Assembly: GCA_910585965.1 (NCBI GenBank)
Contig: CAJUHH010000005.1
Span: 148,739-212,738 of the forward strand
DNA from: an uncultured Lachnospiraceae bacterium
GTDB lineage: Bacteria > Bacillota > Clostridia > Lachnospirales > Lachnospiraceae
Direction of reading: 5' to 3'
Length of the DNA: 64,000 nucleotides
Under the pieces are notes generated by a model. That model did not search any database. It saw nothing but the letters and a program-made list of their open reading frames with translations, and had not been told where the DNA came from. Position numbers and translations under genes: made by a program. How positions within the stretch are numbered: position 1 is the first letter of the stretch; each line of letters begins with the position of its first letter. Below, in pieces: positions 27,459 to 36,350 of this stretch.

Positions 27459-29768
27459 TCATACCTCATGGCTCCGATAGTGTGCAAGTTTTTTTTGCCC
27501 CAATAAGGGTTTCAAAACAGAAAGCAGGGCAAGGAAGGTAATGAGTTCCGATAAACGCCAATACCAGGGTTCCGAAAAATGCACGGTGATCTGACCGCTA
27601 TAAGGAGCATGGAATAAGATCCTGATTTTGTGGTTCGTTCCGGGTACAAGCGATAACGCATCTGAATCGGAACAACTGCCCAGAGAATACCCCGTGTAAT
27701 ACAGAAGAGGTATTTCAATATATTCTTCAGTCCCGCTGTTTTCGCAGGCCAGGGTGACGGAAGTGCCGGACTGTTCATAGGAGGATATGGTTACATTGGA
27801 GGAAAAGGCTGGCTCTCTGGGCTGTGAGGATAATTCTGCCCAATCGGTATCAATAGGCAGATAGTCGTTCCGGCCCATGCGGGGCATGTCGGCATTTTCT
27901 GTGTTCCAGCATTGGAACTTGGAGGAGGAGTAAATAAATCCTTCCATCATGTTTCCATGCTGGAATAATGAGAGGAGAAGGATCAGGCAGCAAAAAGCAT
28001 AAGCGAGTTCTTTTTTGTAATCCAGCAGGAAGCGGAAGGAGAGGCAAAAAAGTACGGTTGCCAGCAACGAAAATATGGTAAGGAAGCGGTAGGGGAACTG
28101 GAGGTTCCTTATGACAATATCCAAAAAGCCATTTACTTTCTGCAAATAAGAATAAGGAAAATAACAAGTGCAAAGATAAATGGACAACAGGCATAAAAAG
28201 GCAAAAAGACGTGTTTCTTTTTTAAAACTCCTTTTGAGGGAGCCATCATTCATATAGAGCATAAAAAAGATAAAAAGGATAAGAAGGAAGGGGAAACCCG
28301 GCACAAGCAAGGAAGATTCAAGGGTTCCTCCAGAAACATCGGTTCGGTAAACAGGAAGAACAGAGAATAATGAGGTCGTATTCAGCCCCGATGCTTGTAC
28401 GGAACCATTAGGAAGATACGCCGCTCCCGGATCGTGAAAACTATATTTTCCTGCAACCATATAATGAATAAAAGGCACAAGAAACCATGCGTTCAGGCAA
28501 ATTGTCCCTGCAGCTGCTTTGCACAGAAGATAAAAACGAGGTTTACAAAAAGTAAGTTTCCATAAAATCAGGCAGGTAAAGATCATAAACAGGCCGGTTA
28601 TTGTGCAGGATAATACGTGGCATTGGATAATTCCGCTTAACCCAAGTGCCAGAGGCAGCCAATTTTTTTTATAATGAGGGTCTTGTATATCGTCCCGATA
28701 GACCTTCCATAATCCATAAAAAACAAGAGGAAGAAACGTCATAGCGGTAAATTCACCTAATGCGGCGCGGATATAGAGGGTGCTGATCCGGTATGGCGAC
28801 AAGGTGTAAAGAAAAGCACCGGCTATGCCGATATGCTTATTTTTGAAAGTCCTGCTGAAACAAAAGTAAGAAAGGAAAGCAGTAAATGCATGGATACAGA
28901 TGACATAAATTTTATATGCTGTCTGCAACGGCATACCGATGGTGCATAAAAAAGCAGGAAAATATAGGAATAAATCCCCATAAAAGATGGAGACAGGATA
29001 TCCATAACCTTGTATACAGTTCGTGAGAATTCGAACAGGGAATTGATGATCATGCAATAAGGCTGTTTTAATTCCATAGATCCTGCGTAAATGAAATTTC
29101 ATATCCGAAGATTCGAATAAATAGTCATTTAACAGAGGATAGGATGCAAAAAGGACGACGATAGCAAGAAAAAAAATCGGATATTTATTTTTACGCAGCC
29201 AAGGTATTGTATTTTTAAAAAGAACAGGAATATCAGCCAGGAGCGTTAAAAATAATAATATGGCAAAAATCAGGCATCGGCCGGAATAAGTTTCTTGGAT
29301 CTGAACAGAGTAGATGGAAAGGGAGCCAGAACCGGAAAAGGTTGCTTTGACAATAAAATCGGAAACAGCTTGGAAAAGCCAGACCTGTAAAGAGGCGTGA
29401 TGTTCGGAAGCTGCCAGCGGCGCGGTATAGTTTCCGAGAACAATGCCTTCGATAGCATTCTGGTTGATAATGTGAAAAGTACTGCCGTCCGCATCGGCAT
29501 CATAGGATAATTGGATAGAATAAGTACCGGGAGTCAGGCGGACAGCAGGAGAAGTACCAAATGTTCCTGATAGCTCCATCGCGTCATCGATATAGAGAAC
29601 ACCCGGGTCATGCCTTTGTTCGCCGAGAGTGCCAGTAAAATCAGTGTACGAAAAATAATATTGTTTGAGCGGCAGGAGAAGGAACAGCCATAGGAAGACT
29701 GCCGATAAGGCGGCAAGCTCTACAGAAAGAAGGATTATTTTGGTTTTAAAAGTCTTTTGTGTTGGCAT
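27459..29768 (-). CDS. Large GT-C-like membrane protein (PTPS-related/YfhO-like), paralogue of the gene at 32687
   Basis: 769 residues. One N-terminal span, an outside beta-rich region of about 130 residues, then about ten spans, and an outside C-terminal beta-rich region before the last span. The block GYGYPVSIFYGDLFLYFPA is almost repeated in the + strand gene at 32687, so the two are paralogues. The SSDMKFHLRRI segment carries the acidic residue expected for GT-C catalysis. AAAGGAA precedes the ATG. It opens a two-gene - strand operon. Acceptor and sugar are unknown. Confidence 0.75.
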   Translation of the reverse strand: MPTQKTFKTKIILLSVELAALSAVFLWLFLLLPLKQYYFSYTDFTGTLGEQRHDPGVLYIDDAMELSGTFGTSPAVRLTPGTYSIQLSYDADADGSTFHIINQNAIEGIVLGNYTAPLAASEHHASLQVWLFQAVSDFIVKATFSGSGSLSIYSVQIQETYSGRCLIFAILLFLTLLADIPVLFKNTIPWLRKNKYPIFFLAIVVLFASYPLLNDYLFESSDMKFHLRRIYGIKTALLHDHQFPVRILTNCIQGYGYPVSIFYGDLFLYFPAFLCTIGMPLQTAYKIYVICIHAFTAFLSYFCFSRTFKNKHIGIAGAFLYTLSPYRISTLYIRAALGEFTAMTFLPLVFYGLWKVYRDDIQDPHYKKNWLPLALGLSGIIQCHVLSCTITGLFMIFTCLILWKLTFCKPRFYLLCKAAAGTICLNAWFLVPFIHYMVAGKYSFHDPGAAYLPNGSVQASGLNTTSLFSVLPVYRTDVSGGTLESSLLVPGFPFLLILFIFFMLYMNDGSLKRSFKKETRLFAFLCLLSIYLCTCYFPYSYLQKVNGFLDIVIRNLQFPYRFLTIFSLLATVLFCLSFRFLLDYKKELAYAFCCLILLLSLFQHGNMMEGFIYSSSKFQCWNTENADMPRMGRNDYLPIDTDWAELSSQPREPAFSSNVTISSYEQSGTSVTLACENSGTEEYIEIPLLYYTGYSLGSCSDSDALSLVPGTNHKIRILFHAPYSGQITVHFSEPWYWRLSELITFLALLSVLKPLLGQKKLAHYRSHEV

Positions 29769-29838
29769 AAGATGAATTCCTTTATTTTTATGAATTATTT
29801 CTAATATTTATTTTATAATTCCTTCACTTTTTTATTTT

Positions 29839-29867
29839 ATTATAAAACAAAATATTTTATTTTAAAA
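29839..29867 (-). promoter_or_regulatory. Weak candidate promoter for the - strand GT-C operon
   Basis: Reading on the - strand, a perfect TATAAT lies at 29844-29839 with a poor -35 (TTTTAA, three of six matches) 17 bases upstream. The stretch 29769-29880 is extremely AT-rich, so chance matches are likely. It is the only candidate I see for the operon running left from 29768. Confidence 0.3.
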
Positions 29868-29899
29868 TCCCTAATTTATAATGTATAATGTAATATTGA

Positions 29900-29928
29900 T
29901 TGACAATCATAAGAGCATATGTAATTAT
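29900..29928 (+). promoter_or_regulatory. Candidate sigma-A promoter for block III
   Basis: A perfect -35 TTGACA (29900-29905), a 17-base spacer and AATTAT (29923-29928, four of six with both key positions kept). TGT directly in front gives an extended -10. Transcription would start near 29936, about 35 bases before the chosen ATG at 29971. The site sits in the divergent gap between the - strand GT-C operon and block III. Confidence 0.55.
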
Positions 29929-29970
29929 AAGTCTATTGGGCAGGAAAAATGGTGCAAGGAGTTGAAATAC

Positions 29971-31710
29971 ATGGTCAATTTTGTGAATTATGCCACAACG
30001 ATTATTGCAATAATCATTGTGCTGCATGTTTTGTATGGGGAGATAATACAGAAAAAAGCCGAACGGTATATAAATAATGAAAATTATAACTGGCAGCCTA
30101 ATGAAAAGCAAATGAGAATCTTCGTATGCATATTGCTCGTGTGCGCGACGGCATTAAGAATGTGGAAACTGGGTCAGGTTCCGGAAATGATGAATCAAGA
30201 CAGCGCATTGGCGGCCATAGAGGCGAAAGCGCTTTGGCTTCATGGTACGGATCGGTTTGGAATGAGATATCCTGTGTATTTTGTGGCATGGGGGTTTTCA
30301 CAGATGAGCGTGCTTATGTCATATCTTATGATTCCGTTTTTCGAGCTTTTCGGCATGTCCGAACTCACGATCCGAATTCCATGTTTTTTCATGAGCGTGA
30401 TAGGGCTGGCAGTCTTATATTTGTTGTGTAAGAAAATTTTTGGGAAAATGAGCGCGCTTGTTATCTTAGTGCTGGCGGCAGTGAATCCGTGGCATTTCGC
30501 CCAAAGCAGATGGGCATTGGATGCAAATTTGCTGCCCCATTTTTTTATATTAGGAGTTTTTTTCCTTTGTAAAGGAATCAAATTACATAAATATTTATAT
30601 GTGTCTATGGTATTTTTTGCATTATGCCATTATTGCTATGCAGTTTCCTTATATATTGTTCCGCTTTACCTGTTGATATTAAGTATTTATTATCTGCATA
30701 AAAAAGCGGTGTCGATCAAACAGGTTTTAGTCTCATTATGCATTTATCTGCTGATCTCATTGCCTTTTTATGTTGCTATGCTGATCAATACCTTCGGATA
30801 TCCTACGATTGAAACCCCCTGGTTTACTATCCCGTATTGTGAGGCAAGTACCCGTATGGGGGATGTTTTATTTTTCAGTTCCGATATAGCGGGGCAGCTG
30901 GTAAGAAATATAAAGGCTTTCGTATCATTGGTCGTGTTTCAGGATATTGGGAAGATATGGCATGGCGTGCCGGGGTTCGGGACAATGTATTATGCCATGG
31001 TGCCATTTACTTTTGTCGGGATTTATGCGGTGTACCGCCTGTTCCGGGAAAAAGTGGAAAAAAGAGAAGAATATATGGCAATAATTGTGTGGGGAATTGT
31101 CAGTATATTAGCGGGAATTGTTACATTTGAAGTGAATGTGAACAGGATCAATATTATTCATTATGTACAGATTATATTAATTGGCTTGGGAATCCATTAT
31201 ACGATAAAAAAATGCCGAAAGGCGAGTATACTAATTGGAGGATGCGTTTTGCTATTGGGAGGAGTATATGTCGGCACATATTTTACAAGTTATGCGGAAG
31301 CTTACCGGGCGGATTTTCGCATGGACTTCCGAAGAGCCTTGGAGGCGGTAAAAGAAAAAGACTGCGGGAAATATTATATTACTCCTATTACAGATGATCC
31401 ACAGGCAAGGACAGTCAGTGAGATAGATGCTATTTATATACATGATTTGGATATTCCATATATCCAAGGGAAAACATCCTTGAACCATGGAAGCGAAGAA
31501 GCGCCATATAAAGAAAAATATCGTTATGTATATCCTGAGGAACTGGTTATTGATGCGAAAGAAGATGCCGTATATATTATTTTAACGGAGGATGAGGGAA
31601 TGTTTCCGAAAGAGAGTTTTTATATTGAGCATTATGGGGCGTTTGGAGTAGTCAGTCCTTTAGAGGCTGATGGAGAGCAGAATACAGCGGCGGATAAGGA
31701 GCAGGATTAA
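29971..31710 (+). CDS. GT39-like membrane glycosyltransferase (GT-C)
   Basis: 579 residues from the ATG at 29971, which has AAGGAG nine bases upstream; the longer frame from 29881 begins inside the probable promoter. About twelve spans. The first big outside loop has PEMMNQDSALAAIEAKAL, and SRWALDANLLPHFF later matches the dolichyl/polyprenyl-phosphate-mannose-protein mannosyltransferase pattern (PMT_2). The C-terminal 130 residues are soluble and outside. The gene just downstream makes the likely lipid-linked donor. Its stop overlaps the next start (TAATG). Confidence 0.8.
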   Translation: MVNFVNYATTIIAIIIVLHVLYGEIIQKKAERYINNENYNWQPNEKQMRIFVCILLVCATALRMWKLGQVPEMMNQDSALAAIEAKALWLHGTDRFGMRYPVYFVAWGFSQMSVLMSYLMIPFFELFGMSELTIRIPCFFMSVIGLAVLYLLCKKIFGKMSALVILVLAAVNPWHFAQSRWALDANLLPHFFILGVFFLCKGIKLHKYLYVSMVFFALCHYCYAVSLYIVPLYLLILSIYYLHKKAVSIKQVLVSLCIYLLISLPFYVAMLINTFGYPTIETPWFTIPYCEASTRMGDVLFFSSDIAGQLVRNIKAFVSLVVFQDIGKIWHGVPGFGTMYYAMVPFTFVGIYAVYRLFREKVEKREEYMAIIVWGIVSILAGIVTFEVNVNRINIIHYVQIILIGLGIHYTIKKCRKASILIGGCVLLLGGVYVGTYFTSYAEAYRADFRMDFRRALEAVKEKDCGKYYITPITDDPQARTVSEIDAIYIHDLDIPYIQGKTSLNHGSEEAPYKEKYRYVYPEELVIDAKEDAVYIILTEDEGMFPKESFYIEHYGAFGVVSPLEADGEQNTAADKEQD

Positions 31711-32690
31711 TGGGAAGTAATATTTTATATGTGGTAGTCCCGTGTTATAATGAGGAAGAGGTGCTGTATGAGACAGCGGGGCGCCTGAAAGACAAGATGA
31801 AAGACTTGATAGAAAAAGGGGCAATTTCGCGGGACAGCAAAATTGTTTTTGTAAATGACGGCTCTAAAGACAGCACCTGGGAGCTGATTCGGAAATTGCA
31901 TGAAAGCGATCATTTATATGGCGGAATCAACCTGACCCGTAACAGGGGACACCAGAATGCGCTTCTGGCGGGACTGATGACGGTAAAGGAATATGCGGAT
32001 ATGGTGATTTCCATGGATGCTGACTTGCAGGATGATATCGATGCTATGGATGATATGATAGAGAAGTACCGGAACGGTATCGATATCGTTTATGGCGTAC
32101 GGAGCAGCCGGGCAAAAGACACTTTTTTTAAAAAGGCATCTGCGGAAACCTTTTATAAAGTCATGAAGTTTCTGGGCGCAGATACAGTATTTAACCATGC
32201 GGATTACCGGCTGATGAGCAAACGCGCGATCGAAGGGCTGGCGGAGTTTAAGGAAGTGAATTTATTCTTAAGGGGAATTATCCCCATGATCGGCTATCCG
32301 TCGGATTTTGTTTATTATGAAAGGGGAGAGCGGTTTGCCGGGGAAAGCAAATATCCGTTAAAGAAAATGATTTCTTTTGCAGTGGAGGGGATTACTTCGC
32401 TGAGTATCAAGCCTGTCCAGCTGATTACAATTTTGGGCTTTTTCATATTTTTTGTAAGTATTATAATGTTGCTTTATAGCTTTATCAGACATTTTATGGG
32501 GGCAACGATTGTAGGATGGACAACCCTTATGGTATCCGTGTGGGCGATCGGAGGTTTGATTTTGCTGTCGCTCGGGATCGTAGGAGAATATGTCGGCAAG
32601 ATTTATCTGGAAACGAAAGAACGCCCAAGGTTCCTGGTAGAACAATTCTTGCATGTTAAAGGAGAGGAAAAACAGGAGACAGACAAATGA
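31710..32690 (+). CDS. GtrB/CsbB-like polyprenyl-phosphate glycosyltransferase (GT2)
   Basis: 326 residues. The GT2 domain (1-230) has VVVPCYNEEE, VNDGSKDST, the SMDADLQDD metal site and RGIIPMIGYPSDFVYYERGER, followed by two C-terminal membrane spans (about 235-260 and 270-295). This is the standard layout of enzymes that make undecaprenyl-phosphate-glucose or a similar sugar. GT-C proteins on both sides are the likely users. Coupled upstream by TAATG and downstream by ATGA. Confidence 0.93.
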   Translation: MGSNILYVVVPCYNEEEVLYETAGRLKDKMKDLIEKGAISRDSKIVFVNDGSKDSTWELIRKLHESDHLYGGINLTRNRGHQNALLAGLMTVKEYADMVISMDADLQDDIDAMDDMIEKYRNGIDIVYGVRSSRAKDTFFKKASAETFYKVMKFLGADTVFNHADYRLMSKRAIEGLAEFKEVNLFLRGIIPMIGYPSDFVYYERGERFAGESKYPLKKMISFAVEGITSLSIKPVQLITILGFFIFFVSIIMLLYSFIRHFMGATIVGWTTLMVSVWAIGGLILLSLGIVGEYVGKIYLETKERPRFLVEQFLHVKGEEKQETDK

Positions 32691-35026
32691 CGAAGAGGAG
32701 ATGGCGGGTCTTACTGATTGCAGAAATAGTATTATTATTGGCAGCAATCTTATGGTCAGTGAACCATTTTCAGAAGAACAGAGAAGTATACAACTATGGG
32801 CAAGATGCTTTTTGGCGCATGGCAGGGGAAGAGGGGGAAGGATTTTATGTGGATGCCAGCGAGAATAATTTCAAAGATATCCTGATCGGCCTTTCCGGCA
32901 TTGAAATCCCCGGCGGAAGTTATCTGGTGGACGTGAAGTATCGGTCAAGGGGAATCACTCATCTGGAAGTGTATTATGAACACGGAAGAAATGAGTATGA
33001 CTTGAGTGGGAATATCATGTTGGACGGCGTGGAAAACCGGAAAAAGCTGAATATCATGGTGGATGGGGAAGATGGCCCGTTCTGCATTATAGGACGCTTG
33101 AACAGCGAGTGTGTGGGAGGGGATTATCTGCTTTTTTCAGAAGTAACCATAAGCAGAACTTTTATATCCTATCAGCTGGGTATCTTCCGTTTGCTTATAG
33201 GCATGTTCTTGGTGGATATCGGCCTATATCTGTTCAGCAAAAGAAATAAACATGCTGCTTCTCCTGAAAAAAAGGAAGTAATAGCAGGCATCGCGGCGAT
33301 CGCTTTTATAGCTACATTGCCGCTTATGGTCAACTATTTGTTCGACCAGCAGGATCTGATATTTCATTTGAATAGGATAGAGGGAGTCAAAGAAGGATTG
33401 CTGGAAGCAAAAGATTTTCCGGTAAGAATACAGCCGCAGTGGCTCAACGGACATGGTTATCCGGTATCTATATTTTACGGTGATTTTTGGCTGTATTTTC
33501 CTGCCTTATTGCGGATTATCGGGATATCGGTACAAGATAGTTATAAAATATTTATTTTATTTGTGAACCTGGCAACTGCATGGTTATCGTATTTTTGTTT
33601 CCATAAAATGAGCGGGAATAGGAGGATAGGGCTGGCGGGAGCGGCAATCTATACTTTGAATTTATACCGTTTGACGAATATATATGTGAGGGCGGCATTG
33701 GGAGAGCTGATTGCCATGATGTTTTTCCCCCTTATTCTTTTTGGGCTGTGGCATATTTTGACGCAGGATCCGCAGGAAATAAAAAGGGATAAGGTCTGGA
33801 TGCTGTTGTCTGCCGGTTATTTGGGAGTTCTGTTTTCCCATTTGATCAGCTGTGAAATGATTGGAATGCTGACGGTACTTATCTGCATTTTCCAAATTAA
33901 AAAAGTCTTTGTCAAAGAAAGGTTTTTCGCGCTTTTAAAAGCATTTTTAGGCATTGTGGCCGGCGGGGCGTGGTATTGGCTGCCTTTGCTGGAATATATG
34001 CAGCTCGATTTTGTTGCCAGCAGGCTGGGTGAATTTAATGTTTACCGCCAAGAGGAAAGGGGAATATTCTGGGCTCAGTTTTTTACCACCCGTTATAGCG
34101 TAAATGGGGAAAGCCTGGCGATTGCAAAAGGAATGGAAGGGGAGATGCCGCTTACTTTAGGAATTGCTTTTTTCATCATTCTGATGGCGGCAGTATATAT
34201 AAGCTTGTGCCGCTGGAAAGAAATAGAGAGAAAAAAAGAATGGGTAATGGGCCTTTTGATGATGGCATTTTTTATGTGGATATGCACAAAAGATTTTCCG
34301 TTCGGCTGGCTTGGGCAAAAATTGGAGATATTGCAGCTTTTAATTGCCAGGCTCCAATACCCGTGGCGTTTTCTTGGTATTGTGGCTTTGCTGTGCGCTT
34401 GGATATTTGTTACTATTTTATCGGGAACGAATATAGAAAAACAATGGAAAAAGATGTTTTCTATCATAGTGTGCACGGTGCTGCTGCTTAACAGCATGGA
34501 TTTTATGAGCCAGGTTATGTGCGATATAAAAATAAGCCGGATCTATGACGGAGGAGCGCTGCCTTCTTTTGGAGTGTCGGGAGGGGAATATTTGTATGAA
34601 GATTATGATTTGGAAGATTATGTAAACGAAATAACGGATGCTGGGGAAGGCGTTGCTGTATCCGAATGGGACAGAAGGGGAAATGAGGTCAGGCTTACAG
34701 CGGTCAATGTATCTGCAAAGGAGCAGACGCTGGAGCTTCCGGTAATTCGTTATGAGGGATACCGGGCCAGGGATATAAAGACAGGAGAGGAACTGGCGCT
34801 TGGCGATGGCAAATCCCACAGGGCGGTTCTGCATCTGCCGGGAGGGTATTCTGGAGAGATAAGGGTGAAATTTGCGGAACCGTGGTATTGGAGGGCGGCG
34901 GAGTTCGTTTCTCTGGCTAGCGCCGTGGCGGCGGTTTATATAATGATTTGTGATAAAAAGAAGCGGCAGGAAGAAGAGAGGGCGCTTGTAATAAAAGAAA
35001 CGGAAGGAAATAGAAGAGAATTATGA
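32687..35026 (+). CDS. Large GT-C-like membrane protein, paralogue of the - strand gene at 27459
   Basis: 779 residues. N-terminal span, outside beta-rich part to about 160, then about ten spans, and an outside C-terminal part before the last span. GHGYPVSIFYGDFWLYFPA matches the paralogue's block, and RLTNIYVRAALGELIAMMFFPL matches its RISTLYIRAALGEFTAM. The QQDLIFHLNRIEGVKEG segment holds the acidic position of the presumed active site. ATGA overlap with the GtrB-like gene upstream and with ugd downstream supports one decoration unit. Confidence 0.78.
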   Translation: MTKRRWRVLLIAEIVLLLAAILWSVNHFQKNREVYNYGQDAFWRMAGEEGEGFYVDASENNFKDILIGLSGIEIPGGSYLVDVKYRSRGITHLEVYYEHGRNEYDLSGNIMLDGVENRKKLNIMVDGEDGPFCIIGRLNSECVGGDYLLFSEVTISRTFISYQLGIFRLLIGMFLVDIGLYLFSKRNKHAASPEKKEVIAGIAAIAFIATLPLMVNYLFDQQDLIFHLNRIEGVKEGLLEAKDFPVRIQPQWLNGHGYPVSIFYGDFWLYFPALLRIIGISVQDSYKIFILFVNLATAWLSYFCFHKMSGNRRIGLAGAAIYTLNLYRLTNIYVRAALGELIAMMFFPLILFGLWHILTQDPQEIKRDKVWMLLSAGYLGVLFSHLISCEMIGMLTVLICIFQIKKVFVKERFFALLKAFLGIVAGGAWYWLPLLEYMQLDFVASRLGEFNVYRQEERGIFWAQFFTTRYSVNGESLAIAKGMEGEMPLTLGIAFFIILMAAVYISLCRWKEIERKKEWVMGLLMMAFFMWICTKDFPFGWLGQKLEILQLLIARLQYPWRFLGIVALLCAWIFVTILSGTNIEKQWKKMFSIIVCTVLLLNSMDFMSQVMCDIKISRIYDGGALPSFGVSGGEYLYEDYDLEDYVNEITDAGEGVAVSEWDRRGNEVRLTAVNVSAKEQTLELPVIRYEGYRARDIKTGEELALGDGKSHRAVLHLPGGYSGEIRVKFAEPWYWRAAEFVSLASAVAAVYIMICDKKKRQEEERALVIKETEGNRREL

Positions 35027-36333
35027 AATTAGTAGTGGCGGGAACAGGGTATGTAGGTTTGGTGGCTGGAGTCTGCTTTGCCGAGGCTGGGCATGATGTT
35101 ACTTGCGTTGATGTGGATGAGAAGAAAGTAAGGATGATGGAGTCGGGCGTTTCTCCTATCTATGAGGAGGGGCTGGAAGAGCTGATGAAAAAAAATAATG
35201 AGTCCGGCAGGCTTCATTATACGACGGATTATAAGAGCGCTTATAAGAATCCCGATGCTATTTTTATCGGGGTAGGAACGCCGGAGCAGCCTGATGGATC
35301 TGCTAATTTAAGCTATATTGCGACCGTGTCCAAGCAGATTGCGGAGTCTTTGGAAAAGGACTGCTTGGTAGTAGTAAAGTCTACGGTTCCGATAGGGACA
35401 AACGATAAGGTGGAGCAGTTTATTAAAGATTTTCTTGTAAACGATGTGAAGGTGGAGGTGGCCTCTAACCCGGAATTTTTAGCCCAGGGTTCGGCTGTTC
35501 ATGATACTCTCCATGCGGCCAGGATTATTATCGGCACGGAAAGTAAAGAAGCAGAAGAAATGCTGATGAAGATATATGAGCCTTTTAAACTCCCTGTTGT
35601 GTCAGTCAGCCGCCGGAGCGCGGAAATGATCAAATATGCATGTAATGATTTCCTTGCCCTGAAAATTTCTTATATGAATGATATTGCAAACCTTTGCGAA
35701 TTGGTGGGGGCGGATATTGAAGATGTGGCGAGAGGCATGAGTTTTGATGCCAGAATAGGGGCTAATTTTCTGAAGGCGGGTATCGGTTATGGAGGAAGCT
35801 GTTTTCCAAAGGATACGAAGGCTTTGAAATTCCTTGCGGAAAAAGCTGGTTATCATTTGGAAACGGTGGAAGCGGCAGTGGCTGTCAATACCAGGCAGAA
35901 AACAAGGCTGTTTCAGAAGGCCAGCGACAGGATGATCACGTTCCAGGGGCTGAAAACAGCGGTATTGGGCCTTGCGTTTAAACCAGGCACGGATGACTTG
36001 CGTGAAGCGCCTTCCATTGATAACGTGGAGCTTCTCCTTGAGAATGGGGCAGAAGTCTATGCATATGATCCGGTGGCTGCGGGCAATTTCAAGAAAAGAT
36101 ATCCGGCGGGGCCGTTGAAAAGAGGGAAGATTTACTATGTGCAAAAGCCGGAAGAAGCGTTAAAAGGGGCGAATATCTGTTTTATTTTTACGGAATGGCA
36201 GGAAATCAGAGTGATTCCGGCAAAGAGATATAAGGAATTGATGCAGACCCCTTTAGTATATGACGGAAGAAATATATATGATGTAAAAGAGATGAAAGAA
36301 AAAGGGATAGAGTATTACAGTATCGGCAGATAG
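35023..36333 (+). CDS. ugd: UDP-glucose 6-dehydrogenase
   Basis: 436 residues, full family length. It oxidises UDP-glucose to UDP-glucuronate with two NAD+. The NAD-binding motif GTGYVG is at 7-12, the catalytic cysteine is C260 in GGSCFPKDT, and STVPIGT, NPEFLAQGSAV and LAFKPGTDDLREAPS are all intact. A nearby UDP-glucuronate supply suits an acidic polymer and fits the GH88/105-like hydrolase in block I. UDP-N-acetylmannosamine dehydrogenases are related, but the motif set fits Ugd/TuaD better. Confidence 0.95.
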   Translation: MKLVVAGTGYVGLVAGVCFAEAGHDVTCVDVDEKKVRMMESGVSPIYEEGLEELMKKNNESGRLHYTTDYKSAYKNPDAIFIGVGTPEQPDGSANLSYIATVSKQIAESLEKDCLVVVKSTVPIGTNDKVEQFIKDFLVNDVKVEVASNPEFLAQGSAVHDTLHAARIIIGTESKEAEEMLMKIYEPFKLPVVSVSRRSAEMIKYACNDFLALKISYMNDIANLCELVGADIEDVARGMSFDARIGANFLKAGIGYGGSCFPKDTKALKFLAEKAGYHLETVEAAVAVNTRQKTRLFQKASDRMITFQGLKTAVLGLAFKPGTDDLREAPSIDNVELLLENGAEVYAYDPVAAGNFKKRYPAGPLKRGKIYYVQKPEEALKGANICFIFTEWQEIRVIPAKRYKELMQTPLVYDGRNIYDVKEMKEKGIEYYSIGR

Positions 36334-36350
36334 CTTTACGGGGATATAAA

